Part shown: piece by piece, positions 1-11,604 of the stretch
Numbering within the stretch: the stretch's first letter is position 1
Layout: each line of letters opens with the position of its first letter
DNA from: Dillenia suffruticosa
Taxonomy: Eukaryota; Streptophyta; Magnoliopsida; Dilleniales; Dilleniaceae
Length of the DNA: 64,000 bases
NCBI GenBank assembly: GCA_033439265.1
Contig: JAVTVX010000015.1
Location: 382,001-446,000 of the forward strand
Direction of reading: 5' to 3'
Notes under the pieces: model-generated
What the model was told of the DNA's origin: nothing
The model's input: the letters and a program-made list of their open reading frames with translations, nothing else
Databases searched by the model: none
Program-made: the position numbers and the translations under genes

Positions 1-849
1 GTGCCGCTATCGGAAACCGTGGTTGGAAGTAAGCGACAGAGAAGACCCAGCGTTCGACTAGGCGACATCGGAGGCCAACCTGCGACTCTGTCTTATGATT
101 CCCATCTCCGGCGAGCAAAACAGTGGGACTCCAAGTATCATCGGCAAAAGGAGGTTAGTACTTCGAATAAAGCTTCAAAGACTCGAAATTTAATGAATTT
201 GGCTGGTTCTTCTGGTGTTGATTATGAAACCCTAGATGGAGGGGAAGAAAAAAGTATGGAGGGAAATTTGGATTCTGTTGCAATTGGGAGCTGGAAAGTT
301 AGGGATTCGAAGTCGAAAAGGGGAGGGACTAAGCGGATTAGGTCTGGCTGGGCTTTGAAAGTTGATGGAGATGAGATATTCAATGGGGGTGAAGATGTCG
401 ATGAGGGTTTGCGAGATTTCGATCCAGAGGGTTCCCAAAGCCCTTTGAAGGAACGAGATAGCCCACTTCATTCCCTCGAAAATTTGGGTGTAGACCCATC
501 TGGGAATGATAGGGAAGTGCATTTTCATGGGCAAAGGAGAGGGATTAGGGTTCATGATGGGGTTGAATTGGATGGGCCGCAGTCTGACACCGAGGCGCGA
601 AATTGGAAAGATAGGATTGGAAATGGTGGCTTGAGAGGACGGTATAGGTCTCCGGAAGATGGGGTGAGAATTTGGCTTAATGGGTTGGGTTTAGGGAGGT
701 ATGCGCCTGTTTTTGAGATTCATGAGGTTGATGATGAAGTTTTACCAATGCTGACACTGGAGGATCTCAAGGATATGGGGATAAATGCGGTGGGATCAAG
801 ACGGAAAATGTACTGTGCAATCCAGAAACTTGGCAAGGGATTTTCATGA
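1..849 (+). CDS. SAM (sterile alpha motif) domain protein, 5' end possibly missing
   Basis: The open frame runs from the first base to TGA at 847-849 and gives 282 residues. It starts with GTG, not ATG, so the true start is probably just left of the window. Near the N terminus is a basic motif, KRQRRPSVRLGDIG (about residues 11-24), seen in a plant SAM-protein family. The middle is acidic, polar and probably disordered. Residues about 219-280 form a SAM domain: an SPEDGVRIWLNGLGLGRY-type first helix, then LTLEDLKDMGI and a GSRRKMYCAIQKL closing helix. SAM domains mediate protein-protein or RNA contacts; the partner here is unknown. No intron is visible. The domain call is firm, while the cellular role is not known. 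Confidence 0.85.
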   Translation: MPLSETVVGSKRQRRPSVRLGDIGGQPATLSYDSHLRRAKQWDSKYHRQKEVSTSNKASKTRNLMNLAGSSGVDYETLDGGEEKSMEGNLDSVAIGSWKVRDSKSKRGGTKRIRSGWALKVDGDEIFNGGEDVDEGLRDFDPEGSQSPLKERDSPLHSLENLGVDPSGNDREVHFHGQRRGIRVHDGVELDGPQSDTEARNWKDRIGNGGLRGRYRSPEDGVRIWLNGLGLGRYAPVFEIHEVDDEVLPMLTLEDLKDMGINAVGSRRKMYCAIQKLGKGFS

Positions 850-3800
850 GTTCTATTTGTCAGTGTAATGGACATAAAGACCTGATGGATAGATGCATAT
901 CTGATCTCGTTTGAACCTTTTTTTAGTATATTTTTCCATAACCTAGTAGTTTTGCAATGAATTCTCCTAATTCCTGACTTCTTTCACATTCTGTTTTGTC
1001 TCTGTTTGCTATTGGATGAGTTCCCCAACTAAGTTGGGATTAGAGTTTTAATTGAGTTGAATATCTATCAATCAAGTTGAATGTTTGTGGCACAAAATGT
1101 TCTTATGGGTTCCTATATCTTTAGATAGAAATCATTCATTACACAACACAGGAGGGTATCTGTGCTGATGCATTAGCATAACATATATGCATATATGCTA
1201 ATGATAGGATCTTTATTGAGAAACTTAATGCCCATCAACATTCAAGTTCCATGATTTGTTAGATGTGCATTCAAAGGATGGTCTTTTATGCTTATTAAAA
1301 TGCTGCTGTTTGTTTTAGAAGGGTTATAGAAATGTACGATACGCATATATTTGCATTTTTCCTTCTTATGTAACGTGAAACCTTTTACATTAGAAGATAA
1401 AGCAATGAATGTATAGTTCTCCATTAGCTTAAACATTTTGGAGTAATGGTTGTTTCACTAGGCATGATTAAGGTTTATGAGTTTGAAATGCATTAGGCAT
1501 TTCTAATCCCAATTAAAAGTCCCTGTGGGGAGTCTTTGAAGATAAATTTTCAACATGCATAGAGGGTAGCATCAAGCAAAAAAGGGCGAAAAGAAAGTTT
1601 TCTTAGAAGCAAGAGGTTCTACGGAATATAATTGAGACACTTGGGCATCCAAGAGTGGAATTGGAATTGTATGATATCTTTGAGATCTTATGCCAACTAA
1701 TCTCTTTTCCCTTAGAAACTGCACTGATTTCTCTGATCTTTTTTTGTACTTTCCAAGAAAAGAATATGGCCATGGATGTTCACAAGAAAAATAGGAAATT
1801 GGTCATTTTTTCCTCCAGGTCTAAGGCTAAATAGCTTGATTGAATGAGCATATCTCAAATTTGTTTGCTGTCCATGAGATGGTGTTATCAATTTGATTTT
1901 TTTTTTCTTTGCTTTTTATTTAGATCTTTTATAAATCCATTCTTTTTTATTGGACTTTTGAAGTGCCTTTGAGTTCAATTGTGTTACACTGAGCAACACT
2001 ATCTTCCGATGTGATGCCTATTCTTCTTTCAAAGTCATATGCTGATTTCATGGATACAATGGCAACAATAGTGCAGATATATTGTGACAGAGATGTATGC
2101 AACAATGTAACTGTAGCAAAAGAAATAAAGAAGGGAGCAAAAGAAGAATGTTTATCCATCCATATATGTATATGAAAAAAATACATGAAAATATATTGTG
2201 TAATTGCAGAGTTTCTTGCTATCTAGCAATGTGAACTTGCATATCCCACTATTACTCCTCGGCTTTTCCATTCTATCCTGTTTGTGTTTATATTCCTTAT
2301 ACATGCATGGATCACAACCCCAGTCTCTTCCCTGTTCATAGTTTATAAAGTTGTTTGCATGCATGTATCAGGGCTACAATGCAGGCCCCCCTATTATCGC
2401 CTCCGTTTCTTTTGCTAAATCACCTCTAGAAACTAAAACTTCACTAATTGTAAACATGTAACCTAGGAAGATTTGAGTACCTCACATATGAGAGGCAAGT
2501 CCAGGTTCTTTTTATTTTGCTTTGCAGAAAATGAACTCCTTGCATATGATGCAAGCTAAATTTGGAAACTACAGGCAATTATACCAAAGAATTAGAAAAT
2601 ATGTTCAATTTTCAAATAATTATGAAGGGACCAAGTAATCTTTTTTACTTGGAAGAGCTTTCAATGAATATTTATTTATTTAGTTTACTACATTTTTTTG
2701 TTTGGGTGCCAGTAGGACGACACGATGAGAATCCATGGCATTAGTAACCCAATAAAACACGGGCAAGTTAATTTGATTTGGTCTGTTATAGATAAACCAC
2801 GTGTCAGTGGCATATTAGGTTATGTTGTACTTGTGTATTTACAGCCCTAGTTGGAAACATGTAAAGGATTGGGCGTTATTTTCAGGAATCAGCCACTGCA
2901 CCAATCTATTAACCATTAGTGGTACTTAAAAATTTTACAATAAATAAGATCTCTTCGTAACATCTGAGCTAATAAGTGAAATGACGTAATGAATGGATCT
3001 TAGCATGGTGAACAGGCTTGGCCAATTATCTGAAGCTCCAAACTTCAGATAATTAAGGTCCCCCTCAACCCGGCAGAACAGGAAAAAAGAAAAGGTATTC
3101 GCCTATGCCAAATTACTATGGGCTCGTGTATATTATGAAAAAGAATCATCTTTTTGCTTTTTCAGCAAAGCCACCCCCACCCCTACTTGATTTTATTCAG
3201 TATGCAACATGTATAATGTAGGAGCAGAGTATCTTGAGCTTGATTTGATGGCAAATTTGTTCAACAGTAGATGCTCTGCATCTGAATATAGTTTCTCACT
3301 GAGCAATGCAGGTAATGAAGCTGGAAGGCCTGTTGCCCCTACAGTATACTAATATAAGGAGAAAGTGTGGATGCTGCAAACCTTCTATGCCAAGTCGATA
3401 TGAGAGAGAGATGTGTGAATGCTGGTGATGTATGATAACTTTCTTCGTCCAACTTGAAGTTCATCTCTGTGTTATGGAAGAGAAATAGGGTCTAGCATGA
3501 ACGAATAGAGCCAGTTAAGTTAGCACAAGGATGCTCGCCTATAAGAGAGGAGCTTGTAGGACTTCTAAGTTTGCAGAAAGCAGATGAGTGAAGACCATTG
3601 AAGCTGGTGCATTATAGGCAAGTCATCCTTGGCTACCAAACATGACTCTATCTCTTCATACAAGGCCTTTCTCTCTTATGCATTGCATACAACTCAATTG
3701 TACGACAATTCTATTTATACCCAAATATGGGAAATGGGGATAGAGAGAAGAGATTAGATTCCAAAATTGGGAGCAGCATTCCCCCGCCCACAATCAACAT

Positions 3801-5224
3801 GCTCATTCATGAACAATGGACATTGTTCAATAATAGTGAAAGGAATATATTCTTAATTTTGAAGGGACCATTCCACTCATATATGTACTGTGCAAAATCC
3901 TTTGTTTTCCCGGGTCACTTGGTCAATGTTGAAATTGTTATGCTCCAAAAGGTGTGATATTCATGACCAACCATTTTGCTCTGATTCTTTTTGTCTGACA
4001 TTTGTCTCTTCCAAAACGTCAAGAAGAATCAAAATCCTTTCGTTTGCTAGCTGTCTCATTGACACTTAGTACTGTGATATTAGAGAAGGTTTTGACATTT
4101 TCTTTTTCTTTGTAAAAAAGAGTCGAAAACAACTGGTACTCTTATCCCTTTGAACATTAGACGAGGACGTCCTCCCGTGGTGGAATGTTTCATTTGTGTC
4201 ATAGTTACATGAGTTGAGCCCCACAAAAATACTAAAGAGCCACAAAATATCTTTTATAACTTGATCATTTAGGTTTTGACTCGAGAAACAATATTTAGAA
4301 GAGTTAAAATTTTTCTTTTTTCTTTCTCCTACTTGCATTTAATGAGCTCATTATTCCAATGAATCCACAAAAATAATGTCAAAGCCTCCATTTGTCATAT
4401 GCCCAATTTGACTTGGTTGTTTTGAAATCACAAACTAATTCAACTGTTCGTGTTTTCAAAGATATATTCCAAGCTTCTTCAGTTAAAAAGCAACCTCCAA
4501 GACATGATGCTGTAGCTTCACTTGCATTGAACTTTTTGACCTATTTTTCTTAATCTCTGGTGAAATAAGAAGGAATAATGGTACTGCAACAAGGTCGAAT
4601 ATTTGCACGTGTATGGTGTCTCAATTGGCCATGCTCTTTACTCTTTGAATCCAAGATTTTATTTCGTTGCATTTCTCATGGAATTCCATGGGAACTGGGG
4701 CCAAATTAAGCCACTACCCTAAGCCCCCAGCATGCTTTCCGGAATCCAAGGTTCCTCAAGAACATCCAATCAACCTCAGTGTTTGACCAAAACTCTGGAA
4801 GACACCACTTTGGTCCTGTTTATCTTCTCTCAAACAAAAAAGGGATGATGAATGTTGTTTAGAGTATAGCATGGCTTAGCACAGGACATCCCTCATTATC
4901 CTTAATGGTGTCAAAAAGCAAGTGGGGGTGTCTTGAATTCGTAAGTTACAAACTGGCATCAATAGAAACTGAAGGTGAAGCAAGCTCTTCCTGTTGAAGT
5001 CTTGGAACCCGAGTCCCAGGTCCAAGAACCTATTTCTATTTGTGGTCCGGCAATATATGGTTAGGAAGAAGCTTAAGAAAGAACATCAACCAACCGCTAA
5101 TGCCAAATTATAAAGCAAAATTTCTTCAAAAAGAAGAGAGACAGTAACATGAAACTATTGTAACATGCAAAAGAAAAGAATTCTATTCCCTTTCTCTCTC
5201 TATCTTACATATAACTAGAGGAGC
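850..5224. other. Noncoding intergenic region downstream of the SAM gene
   Basis: No frame longer than about 100 codons with family resemblance occurs on either strand. The first few hundred bases should hold the 3' UTR and poly(A) site of the SAM gene. The rest is ordinary AT-rich plant intergenic DNA. A short imperfect RTE-tail-like phrase (CCCCAACTAAGTTGGGATTAG) lies near 1023-1043 but is too short to call. Confidence 0.6.
1172..1202. repeat. Short inverted repeat (9 bp arms)
   Basis: ATTAGCATA at 1172-1180 is mirrored by TATGCTAAT at 1194-1202 around a 13-base AT-rich spacer that is itself nearly palindromic. It could extrude as a small hairpin. No function is implied. Confidence 0.55.
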
Positions 5225-5347
5225 ATTACAAAACCCAATCCTCTCTAACGAGACAGTTTATGGTCACAATCTCCTTTCTTTAATCCCGTAATTCGGAATT
5301 CAAATCCCGTATACTCATAAAATAATTGTAAAATAATTACAAAACCC
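5225..5347 (+). mobile_element. Short tRNA-derived SINE-like insertion with 12 bp TSD
   Basis: ATTACAAAACCC occurs at 5225-5236 and again exactly at 5336-5347, a perfect 12 bp target-site duplication around a 99 bp insert. Inside, GTTTATGGTCACAATCTCC resembles a pol III A box region and GGAATTCAAATCCC resembles a B box (GGTTCGANTCC). The 3' end is A/T-rich. A related 89 bp insert lies at 16406-16494, and reverse-strand relatives lie near 11.3, 11.9 and 12.3 kb. The TSD is seen directly; the SINE class is inferred from the box-like motifs. Confidence 0.7.
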
Positions 5348-6017
5348 GAACCAGACCCTCCTCCACGGTAGTCCAAGAATAGGGCTATACCCCCATGATC
5401 ATTCAACTTTTGGGGTCACAACAAGGCCCTCTTCTCCTTTCCATTCATCATATTGTTCACTCCGGCCCAAATTGTAATGTTGTTTTGCTAGCAGGCAATC
5501 CCTTTTCTCAGGCCTGCTCATGCCTGCTCCTCTCCTCTCTCTTTCTCTCTCTCTCCCTCACACATCCTTCTCTTTGTTTAGGCAATTGTCTGGTGTTATT
5601 TTTATTCCTTACCGCATTCTTTGCCATAAGATAAAGCTACTTTTTTTCCTATACCGTCCGAATGTTTGTTTATGTAGAAATTTTATGTATTTTTCTGAAA
5701 ATGTGCAAACAATTCGAATCGATTTAATCTTGCGATTTTGCAACCCAGAGAGGGAATATCAACCTGTGGGATGATGATTTTATGGCTATCCATTTCCTTC
5801 CCTTGTTCTTTGATAAATAAGAAAATTAAATATATTTTAACTTTTGAATCAGGAATAACCACATGAACTAAATTTATATATAAACTTGTTTAATATTAAA
5901 GGGATTGTAGAGGAAGTATAAAATAATAAATACAAATCATAAATCCAATCTAACGTTGTGTATGTCTTCTAGGTATAAAATAATATGTTTTATGTATTTT
6001 TTGCCTCACTTGTTGAT

Positions 6018-6670
6018 CATAATTTTTTTTTTTTTTTTCGTTTATATCCTTCCTCTTTTTTTAATCCTTTTTTTTCGTTTAGATTTTTCCTCTTTTTGTT
6101 TTTTATCTTGTTTTTTCACTTAAGTCATTTTTTTTACATAGGTTTTTCCCCTTTTTTACCCCACTTGTCCATAATGCACTCGGATAGTCGTCTCTTTATT
6201 TTTAGATTATCGTTTTTTTATTCAAATCATTCCTCTCTTTTTTTACCAGCTCTTTTTATTTTTTTGTCTAGTTTTTTCCCTTAAATATTTCATTTTTTTG
6301 AATATATTTTTCCATTTTTTGCTCCATTTATCCTTTTAGGTCCTTACTCTTTTTTTGATTTGGTCTTTTTTTTTTCCGCTTAAGTCCTTCTTTCTTGAAT
6401 ATAGGTTTTTCTCTTTTTTTTTTTTTTATTTCACGAATTATCGTTTCTTTATTTTTAAACTATAGTTTTTTTTCATTCAGATTCTTACTTTCTTTATTTT
6501 TGACCCTTTTTTCCTCTTAAATCCTATAGATTTTTCCTTTTTATTTTTTTGGCCCTACGAATCCTCGTCAATTTATTTCTATTACTTTTTTACTCCACTT
6601 ATTATCCTTTTTTTTATCTCATTCATTGGCCTCTTTTAGAATTCCAGTAATTAATCTCTTTTTTTTTTTC
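6018..6670 (+). repeat. T-rich low-complexity block with about 250 bp imperfect periodicity
   Basis: Long T runs are broken by recurring phrases such as CTTAAGTC, ATAGGTTTTTC and TTCCTCTTTTTT. The stretch near 6177-6290 (CTCTTTATTTTTAGATTATCG) recurs in mutated form near 6432-6520, about 255 bp later, and CTTAAGTC recurs at roughly 257 bp spacing. It reads as an old tandem duplication of a pyrimidine-rich unit. The 99-codon open frame in it is a composition artefact. Confidence 0.6.
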
Positions 6671-7170
6671 TATCGTTAATATACGTCGTATTTTTTATTA
6701 ATTTAGATAATAATTTAGTTTAAATATTAAGTTAATTATAAATCTAACAAATGTTTGTATAATGAAAAATACAATCCGCATTTTGTGGATATCCTGCACT
6801 AACTTTAAGTATAAAAGAAAAAGACTAATGACATGTGATCTCTCTAAAGAAGTCAAAATATTATCTAAACCTATGCATATTCCTATTTAGTACTTGTTTA
6901 TTATTTTCACATGTTGTTTTACTTTTAAAATTTAAATATTTTTTTAATACTTTGAATTTGAACACATTTAGGTAATGTAAATTTTAAAAATAAAATTGAT
7001 TTAAATTATTTTATTTTTAAAATTTAAAAACTTCTAAATCTATTAAAAAAATATTTTAAAATTATCGAAATAATTTATTATAATCGAAATCTTAATATTT
7101 TGAATTGTATTATTTATAATTTGATAAATATATTATAAATTTAATAAATTATAATTAATTTTAATTGTTT
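6671..7170. other. Very AT-rich noncoding stretch
   Basis: Almost pure A/T with no coding potential on either strand. Oligo-A and oligo-T blocks suggest a nuclear matrix-attachment-like composition or decayed repeats; nothing specific is recognised. Confidence 0.5.
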
Positions 7171-7395
7171 TTTAAGGAACCACACCGCAAGGCGCGGTGT
7201 GTCCTGCACCTGCCAGTTTTTCTAAAAAGGACAGACACTTGTTTGTTTGGGCTTCCCCTGCCCTTCTTTTCCCGCGCATTTTTAACTGTCCCTTCCGTTG
7301 GCGGTAAAAATGATACCTTCGAGGGAGGGAGGGAGGGAGGGAGGGGGGGGGTGGTGGGATTTTCGTCTCCCCCAACGAAAATAATTTGAAATTAA
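7171..7395. repeat. GC-rich island with perfect hairpin and G tract
   Basis: Composition changes abruptly from AT-rich flanks. CACACCGC (7181-7188) and GCGGTGTG (7194-7201) form a perfect 8 bp stem with a 5-base loop. Farther on, (GGGA)n followed by a run of nine G occupies about 7323-7352 and could form a G-quadruplex. Small open frames on both strands here look like chance. It may be the end of an inserted repeat, but no target-site duplication was found. Confidence 0.5.
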
Positions 7396-7636
7396 ATTGA
7401 GATAGCAATGGATAATTGTTTTAAGATATTGAAAATTATATTGCAGAATAGCTTTTCTACATTTTTTTTCATGGACTTTGAAGATTTTTAATAATTTAGA
7501 ATAAGGAAAATGGGTGGATGCATTTCATTGCATGCATGTTGAGGTGGTCTCTGTGCAACCAAATCAGGAAGTTTCCAAACGGAAGAAAAGAAAAGTGAAA
7601 AGCCCTTTCCTACGTTAAAACTCCAATATTATGAAC

Positions 7637-7644
7637 TATATAAA
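7637..7644 (+). promoter_or_regulatory. Putative TATA box of the ARM-repeat gene
   Basis: TATATAAA lies about 318 bases before the ATG of the ARM-repeat gene. The stretch between is pyrimidine-rich (CTCCTCC, CTCTCC), typical of plant 5' UTRs. The start of transcription would be near 7670; this is inferred from position alone. Confidence 0.5.
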
Positions 7645-7961
7645 TCGGGTCCCACCAACTTCATTACTAAGGCTCCTTCCCTTTTGGTTACATTCCCGAT
7701 TCCTCACTTGAATCAACTCTCCTCCTCCCCCACTCTCTTCCTCCCACCTCAGCACTTCTATTCAATCACTGCCCTTTCGTATCAAATATGGTCACCCCTA
7801 CAAATTAATGAGAGGATGAGCGTGTGGGTCTTCCTCCGCCTCATCAAACTCCATTATTTTCTTAAATTTCGCATATTCATGCTTCCTCCTCCTTACCCTT
7901 CATCATAACTCAATCTCTCCTCTCCAGCCTACACCTCACTCCACTATCTCTGCTGATCGCC

Positions 7962-9650
7962 ATGAAAGTAGCAGAAAACGATCGGACCACCACCCTACAG
8001 TCCGCCTCCGGTCAACTCTCCTCTCTCCTCCGATCCATCTCCCAAGTCCAGACCTTTAAACCCAAATGGTCTCTCATCAAGTCCAAACTCCACACTCTCC
8101 GATCCCAACTCCTCGACTTGTCCGACTTCCCCAATTTCTCCTCCAACCCTCTCTCTCTCGATCTCCTCCGCTCCATTTCCGCCACCCTAAACGACGCCCT
8201 TTCTCTCACCTCCAATTGCCAAACCACAAATCTCTCCCACGGCAAGCTCCAAACCCAGAGCGAAATCGACTCGGTCTTGGCCAAACTCGATCAGATTCTC
8301 CAGGACGGCGACGTTCTGATCAAGAGCGGCGTCCTCCAAGACGGCCCCCTTTTGGGGGATCCCAATTCTTCGTACATTTCCATCATCAGCTCGAAGCGCG
8401 AAGCCGTGAGGGTCGAATCGAGGAATTTGATTACGAGGTTACAAGTGGGTACCCCCGAATCGAAGAATGTTGCCATGGATTCTTTACTAGGTTTGATTTG
8501 CGAGGATGATAAGAATGTTTTTATTGCTGTCGCTCAAGGGGTTGTTCCTGTTTTGGTTAAATTGCTCGATTCTAGTTCTCTGGAAATGAAGGAGAAAACT
8601 TTGTCGGCAATTGCTCGGGTTTCTATGGTCGATAGTACTAAGAATGTTCTAATTGCTGAAGGTTTGTTTTTACTAAATCATTTACTTCGCATGCTTGATT
8701 CAGGAAGTGGCTTTGCTAAAGAAAGAGCTTGTCTTGCTCTTCAAGCTCTCAGTTTTTCGCGGGAAAATGCCAGGGTAATTGGGTCCAGAGGTGGGATTTC
8801 TTCCTTGTTGGATATTTGTCAAGCTGGGACTCCTGGTTCACAGGCCGTGGCTGCTGGGGTGCTGAGGAATTTTGCTGCTTTTGAGGAAATTAGGGACAAT
8901 TTTGTCGAGGAGAATGCGGTTTCCATACTTTTAGGATTGGTGGCTTCTGGGACTGTTACTGCACAGGAGAATGCGATTGGGAGTTTGTGTAATTTGGTGT
9001 CTGGAGATGAGAATTTGAAGCTTTTGGTTGTTAGGGAAGGTGGGGTTGAGTGTTTGAAGAATTTTTGGGACCGGGAGCCTCCAATTAGGAGTCTGGAGGT
9101 TGCCGTCGACTTGTTAAGGAACTTGGCTTCTTCTCCTCAAATCGGGGAGGTTCTGGTTTCCAAAGGATTTATCAGTCATGTTGCGGGAGTATTGAATTGT
9201 GAGGTGTTAGGTGTGAGGATTGCAGCTGCAAAAGCAGTTTTTGAGCTTGGGTTCTGCACACAGACTCGAAAGGGAATTGGGGAATGCGGGTGTATATCGA
9301 ATTTGATTAAGATGTTGGATGCTAAGGCCAGTGAAGAGAGAGAGGCTGCTGCAAAGGCCTTGTCTTCATTGATGTTATATGTGGGAAATCGAAGAATTTT
9401 TCGAAAGGAAGAGAAAGGGATAGTGAGTGCAGTTCAGCTTCTTGATCCTTTGGTACGGAATTTGGATAAGAAGTACCCGATTGCAATTCTGGCCTCGATT
9501 GTGCATTCAAAGAGGTGCAGGAAGCAAATGGTGGCTGCAGGTGCCTGTGGCTACTTGCAGAAACTTGTTGAGATGGGAGTCGAGGGAGCCAAGAAGCTCT
9601 TGGAACGTCTCAGTCGAAGTAAGCTATGGGGAGTTTTTACCAGAACATAA
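7962..9650 (+). CDS. Armadillo (ARM) repeat protein, vacuolar protein 8-like, single exon
   Basis: An uninterrupted frame of 562 residues starts at ATG 7962 and ends with TAA at 9648-9650. Residues 1 to about 130 are a helical N-terminal region typical of plant ARM proteins without a U-box (LSSLLRSISQVQTFKPKW). From about 165 to 545 it is a series of ARM repeats with the usual pattern of hydrophobic helices and small residues, e.g. GVVPVLVKLLDS, ERACLALQALS, GVLRNFAAFEE and AAAKALSSLM. ARM repeats form a right-handed superhelix that binds other proteins. No U-box, F-box or kinase domain is attached, so it is a scaffold or adaptor and not an E3 ligase. It resembles the Arabidopsis At5g50900/At2g05810 type, recalled from memory. 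Its exact partner is unknown. GC content is high in the first 450 bases, as is common for intronless plant genes. Confidence 0.93.
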   Translation: MKVAENDRTTTLQSASGQLSSLLRSISQVQTFKPKWSLIKSKLHTLRSQLLDLSDFPNFSSNPLSLDLLRSISATLNDALSLTSNCQTTNLSHGKLQTQSEIDSVLAKLDQILQDGDVLIKSGVLQDGPLLGDPNSSYISIISSKREAVRVESRNLITRLQVGTPESKNVAMDSLLGLICEDDKNVFIAVAQGVVPVLVKLLDSSSLEMKEKTLSAIARVSMVDSTKNVLIAEGLFLLNHLLRMLDSGSGFAKERACLALQALSFSRENARVIGSRGGISSLLDICQAGTPGSQAVAAGVLRNFAAFEEIRDNFVEENAVSILLGLVASGTVTAQENAIGSLCNLVSGDENLKLLVVREGGVECLKNFWDREPPIRSLEVAVDLLRNLASSPQIGEVLVSKGFISHVAGVLNCEVLGVRIAAAKAVFELGFCTQTRKGIGECGCISNLIKMLDAKASEEREAAAKALSSLMLYVGNRRIFRKEEKGIVSAVQLLDPLVRNLDKKYPIAILASIVHSKRCRKQMVAAGACGYLQKLVEMGVEGAKKLLERLSRSKLWGVFTRT

Positions 9651-11604
9651 TAACACAGAAAAGAACTGATGCATTGTGCAAATGAATGATAAGGATGACA
9701 CTTTATCTGCATGTACAATAGCGGTGTTCAGAATTCTTACCATACTTTGTTTATATGTGGTTATAATATTTGCTAGCATAGTAGGAGTTGCTTAGTTTAA
9801 TTGTTGATGGGATTTTCTTTGCAGAGAGAATTATGATCTTTGGTTTGATGGTCTAATTGAATTGGAGTTTGTATGTTTCTTCTTCAAATGAATTAATTAA
9901 AATTTCTTGTTTTCTCTTAATCTTAGTCTTCTGTTTGACAACAAACTTGATGAATGATAATCATCAACTCTACGGATGTTTCTCAGCTGAGATTGGCGCA
10001 CATTGTTAGCTTCCGAACAAGCAATGGGTTGGTGCCACTTTGGCTCTTTGCGTCACTTGCAATTTGCTTAGGAGTTTCAATTTACTTGGCTATTTCCGCC
10101 TTTAGATTCTATGTTGATTGGATGGTAGAATTTCACCTATGAGTTGGAGTTAGTGGAGGTCTTTTCATTAATGACCAAATAATGTAAAGTCTTTTGTCCT
10201 TGTGCATATCCCATCCATCCATTTTTCTGATTTATTTCACTCTTGTCAGCTGCATGAACGGTAGTTTTTCAGTGTCCCATTGGAAACCAAACCACCCCAG
10301 TGGATGATGCTTGAAGGACTACCATTACCATTAAATATATGCACATACACGTTCAGAGAGGGCACACACATCAATATCATATCATATCATATTCATTTGT
10401 ATGAAAATTTTTTTGGAAGTCTTTTGGATGATCGCTTGTAATGATGGGTCTTTACCATGTGCATTTGTCTTCTGCATTGTCCTACGTGACAAACTTCATT
10501 CCATGTTTGGCCTTCACAAACTTGTTTATTCCTTAAAAAGTTGATGTGGGTAAATGATAATTAGTGCCAACAAGAAAGGTGCAAAGACTTGCTGCACAAA
10601 AGCTAGTCGAAAACTTGCTGGCTAATGAATCATAAAAAGCATTAAAAACAACAGCATTTTTTTTTAAGACAGTCCATATCAGTGTTGACAACGATCCCCC
10701 TCCCCCAAACCCAAAATATAATATTAAAATATACCTTCAAATTTTGTTTTTTCTCTAAATATTATAATGACTGTTTCTTTTAAAATTATAAAGTTAAATG
10801 TAGATTACATTTTGCATTTTCTATTTAATTTCGCCCTCGAGCAATAAAATAATATAAAGAAACAATTTAAAAGCGCAAGTGTATGTTCTGTGATTTTTTA
10901 TCTACATGATCGAAAACAAGTCTCGCTCAATATTCCTATTGGTTTGAGAAGATCCTATCATTCACCTAAGGCCTAAGCTTAATGATGATGAATATTTAGG
11001 TGCGAAGGTGAACGTAGCCCCTGATCCTAGCGGACCAAGAAAATGTAGCATCAAACAGCATAAATACATAGCAGCCGCCATGTGAACCCTAGAACACTGA
11101 GATTTTATATGAAAAAGAAATATATATATATATTATTCTGTATCTCTTGGACCTGGCTGCTGGCTGCTGGCCCCATAGTTGTTAGGGGTGGTCCTTCAGG
11201 CCCTCATCTTAAGGGTTCGATACGACCCACTTTAGACCCCTTAACAAGTGCGTAGGCACAAGCAAGGAGATTTCTATGTCGTTGGTTATTGAGAGAGAGA
11301 GAGATTTTTTTTTGTTATATAAGAATTTGAATCCTGGATTTCAGGATTGGGGGAGAAAATTGTGATCATCGGGCTGTTTCCTTGGGAAAGATAAAGAGAT
11401 TGAAATCCAAGTTCTGTATAATTTGAATATCTGCCACCCATTTTATATTTGTATCAGTATGAAGCTAAACCAAGATGTTTATTAATTTACATTCCCATTA
11501 TCATATACCAAGCTGTTAAAGCTATGACAAGCAACCGACGATCCGCAACCATAAATTGAACACTGAAAGGTAAATAGTTTAGGTGAAGTGAAAACGAGGA
11601 GTCC
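9651..11604. other. ARM gene 3' UTR and intergenic DNA with SINE-like remnants
   Basis: The first few hundred bases after TAA should hold the 3' UTR. An (ATATC)n pentamer tract lies near 10373-10392. At about 11175-11240 a sequence with GGTTCGATACGACC looks like a pol III B box and may be a SINE head. At about 11302-11395 a reverse-strand copy of the short SINE seen at 5.2 and 16.4 kb can be read (B-box-like GATTCAAATTC on the minus strand). A (GA)n tract lies at 11292-11305. No gene is seen. Confidence 0.5.

Noticed and set aside
1018-1045. CCCCAACTAAGTTGGGATTAG similar to an RTE tail
   Set aside because: Lacks the TTG tail and a target-site duplication, so chance cannot be excluded.
5985-6284. 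99-codon hydrophobic frame
   Set aside because: Phe/Leu/Ser text from a T-rich low-complexity block.
8012-8509. Frames of 90 and 147 codons on both strands within the ARM gene
   Set aside because: Shadows of the GC-rich 5' part of the ARM coding sequence.
9954-10142. 62-codon frame with an apparent membrane segment downstream of the ARM gene
   Set aside because: Short, no family resemblance, and located in the presumed 3' UTR or flank.
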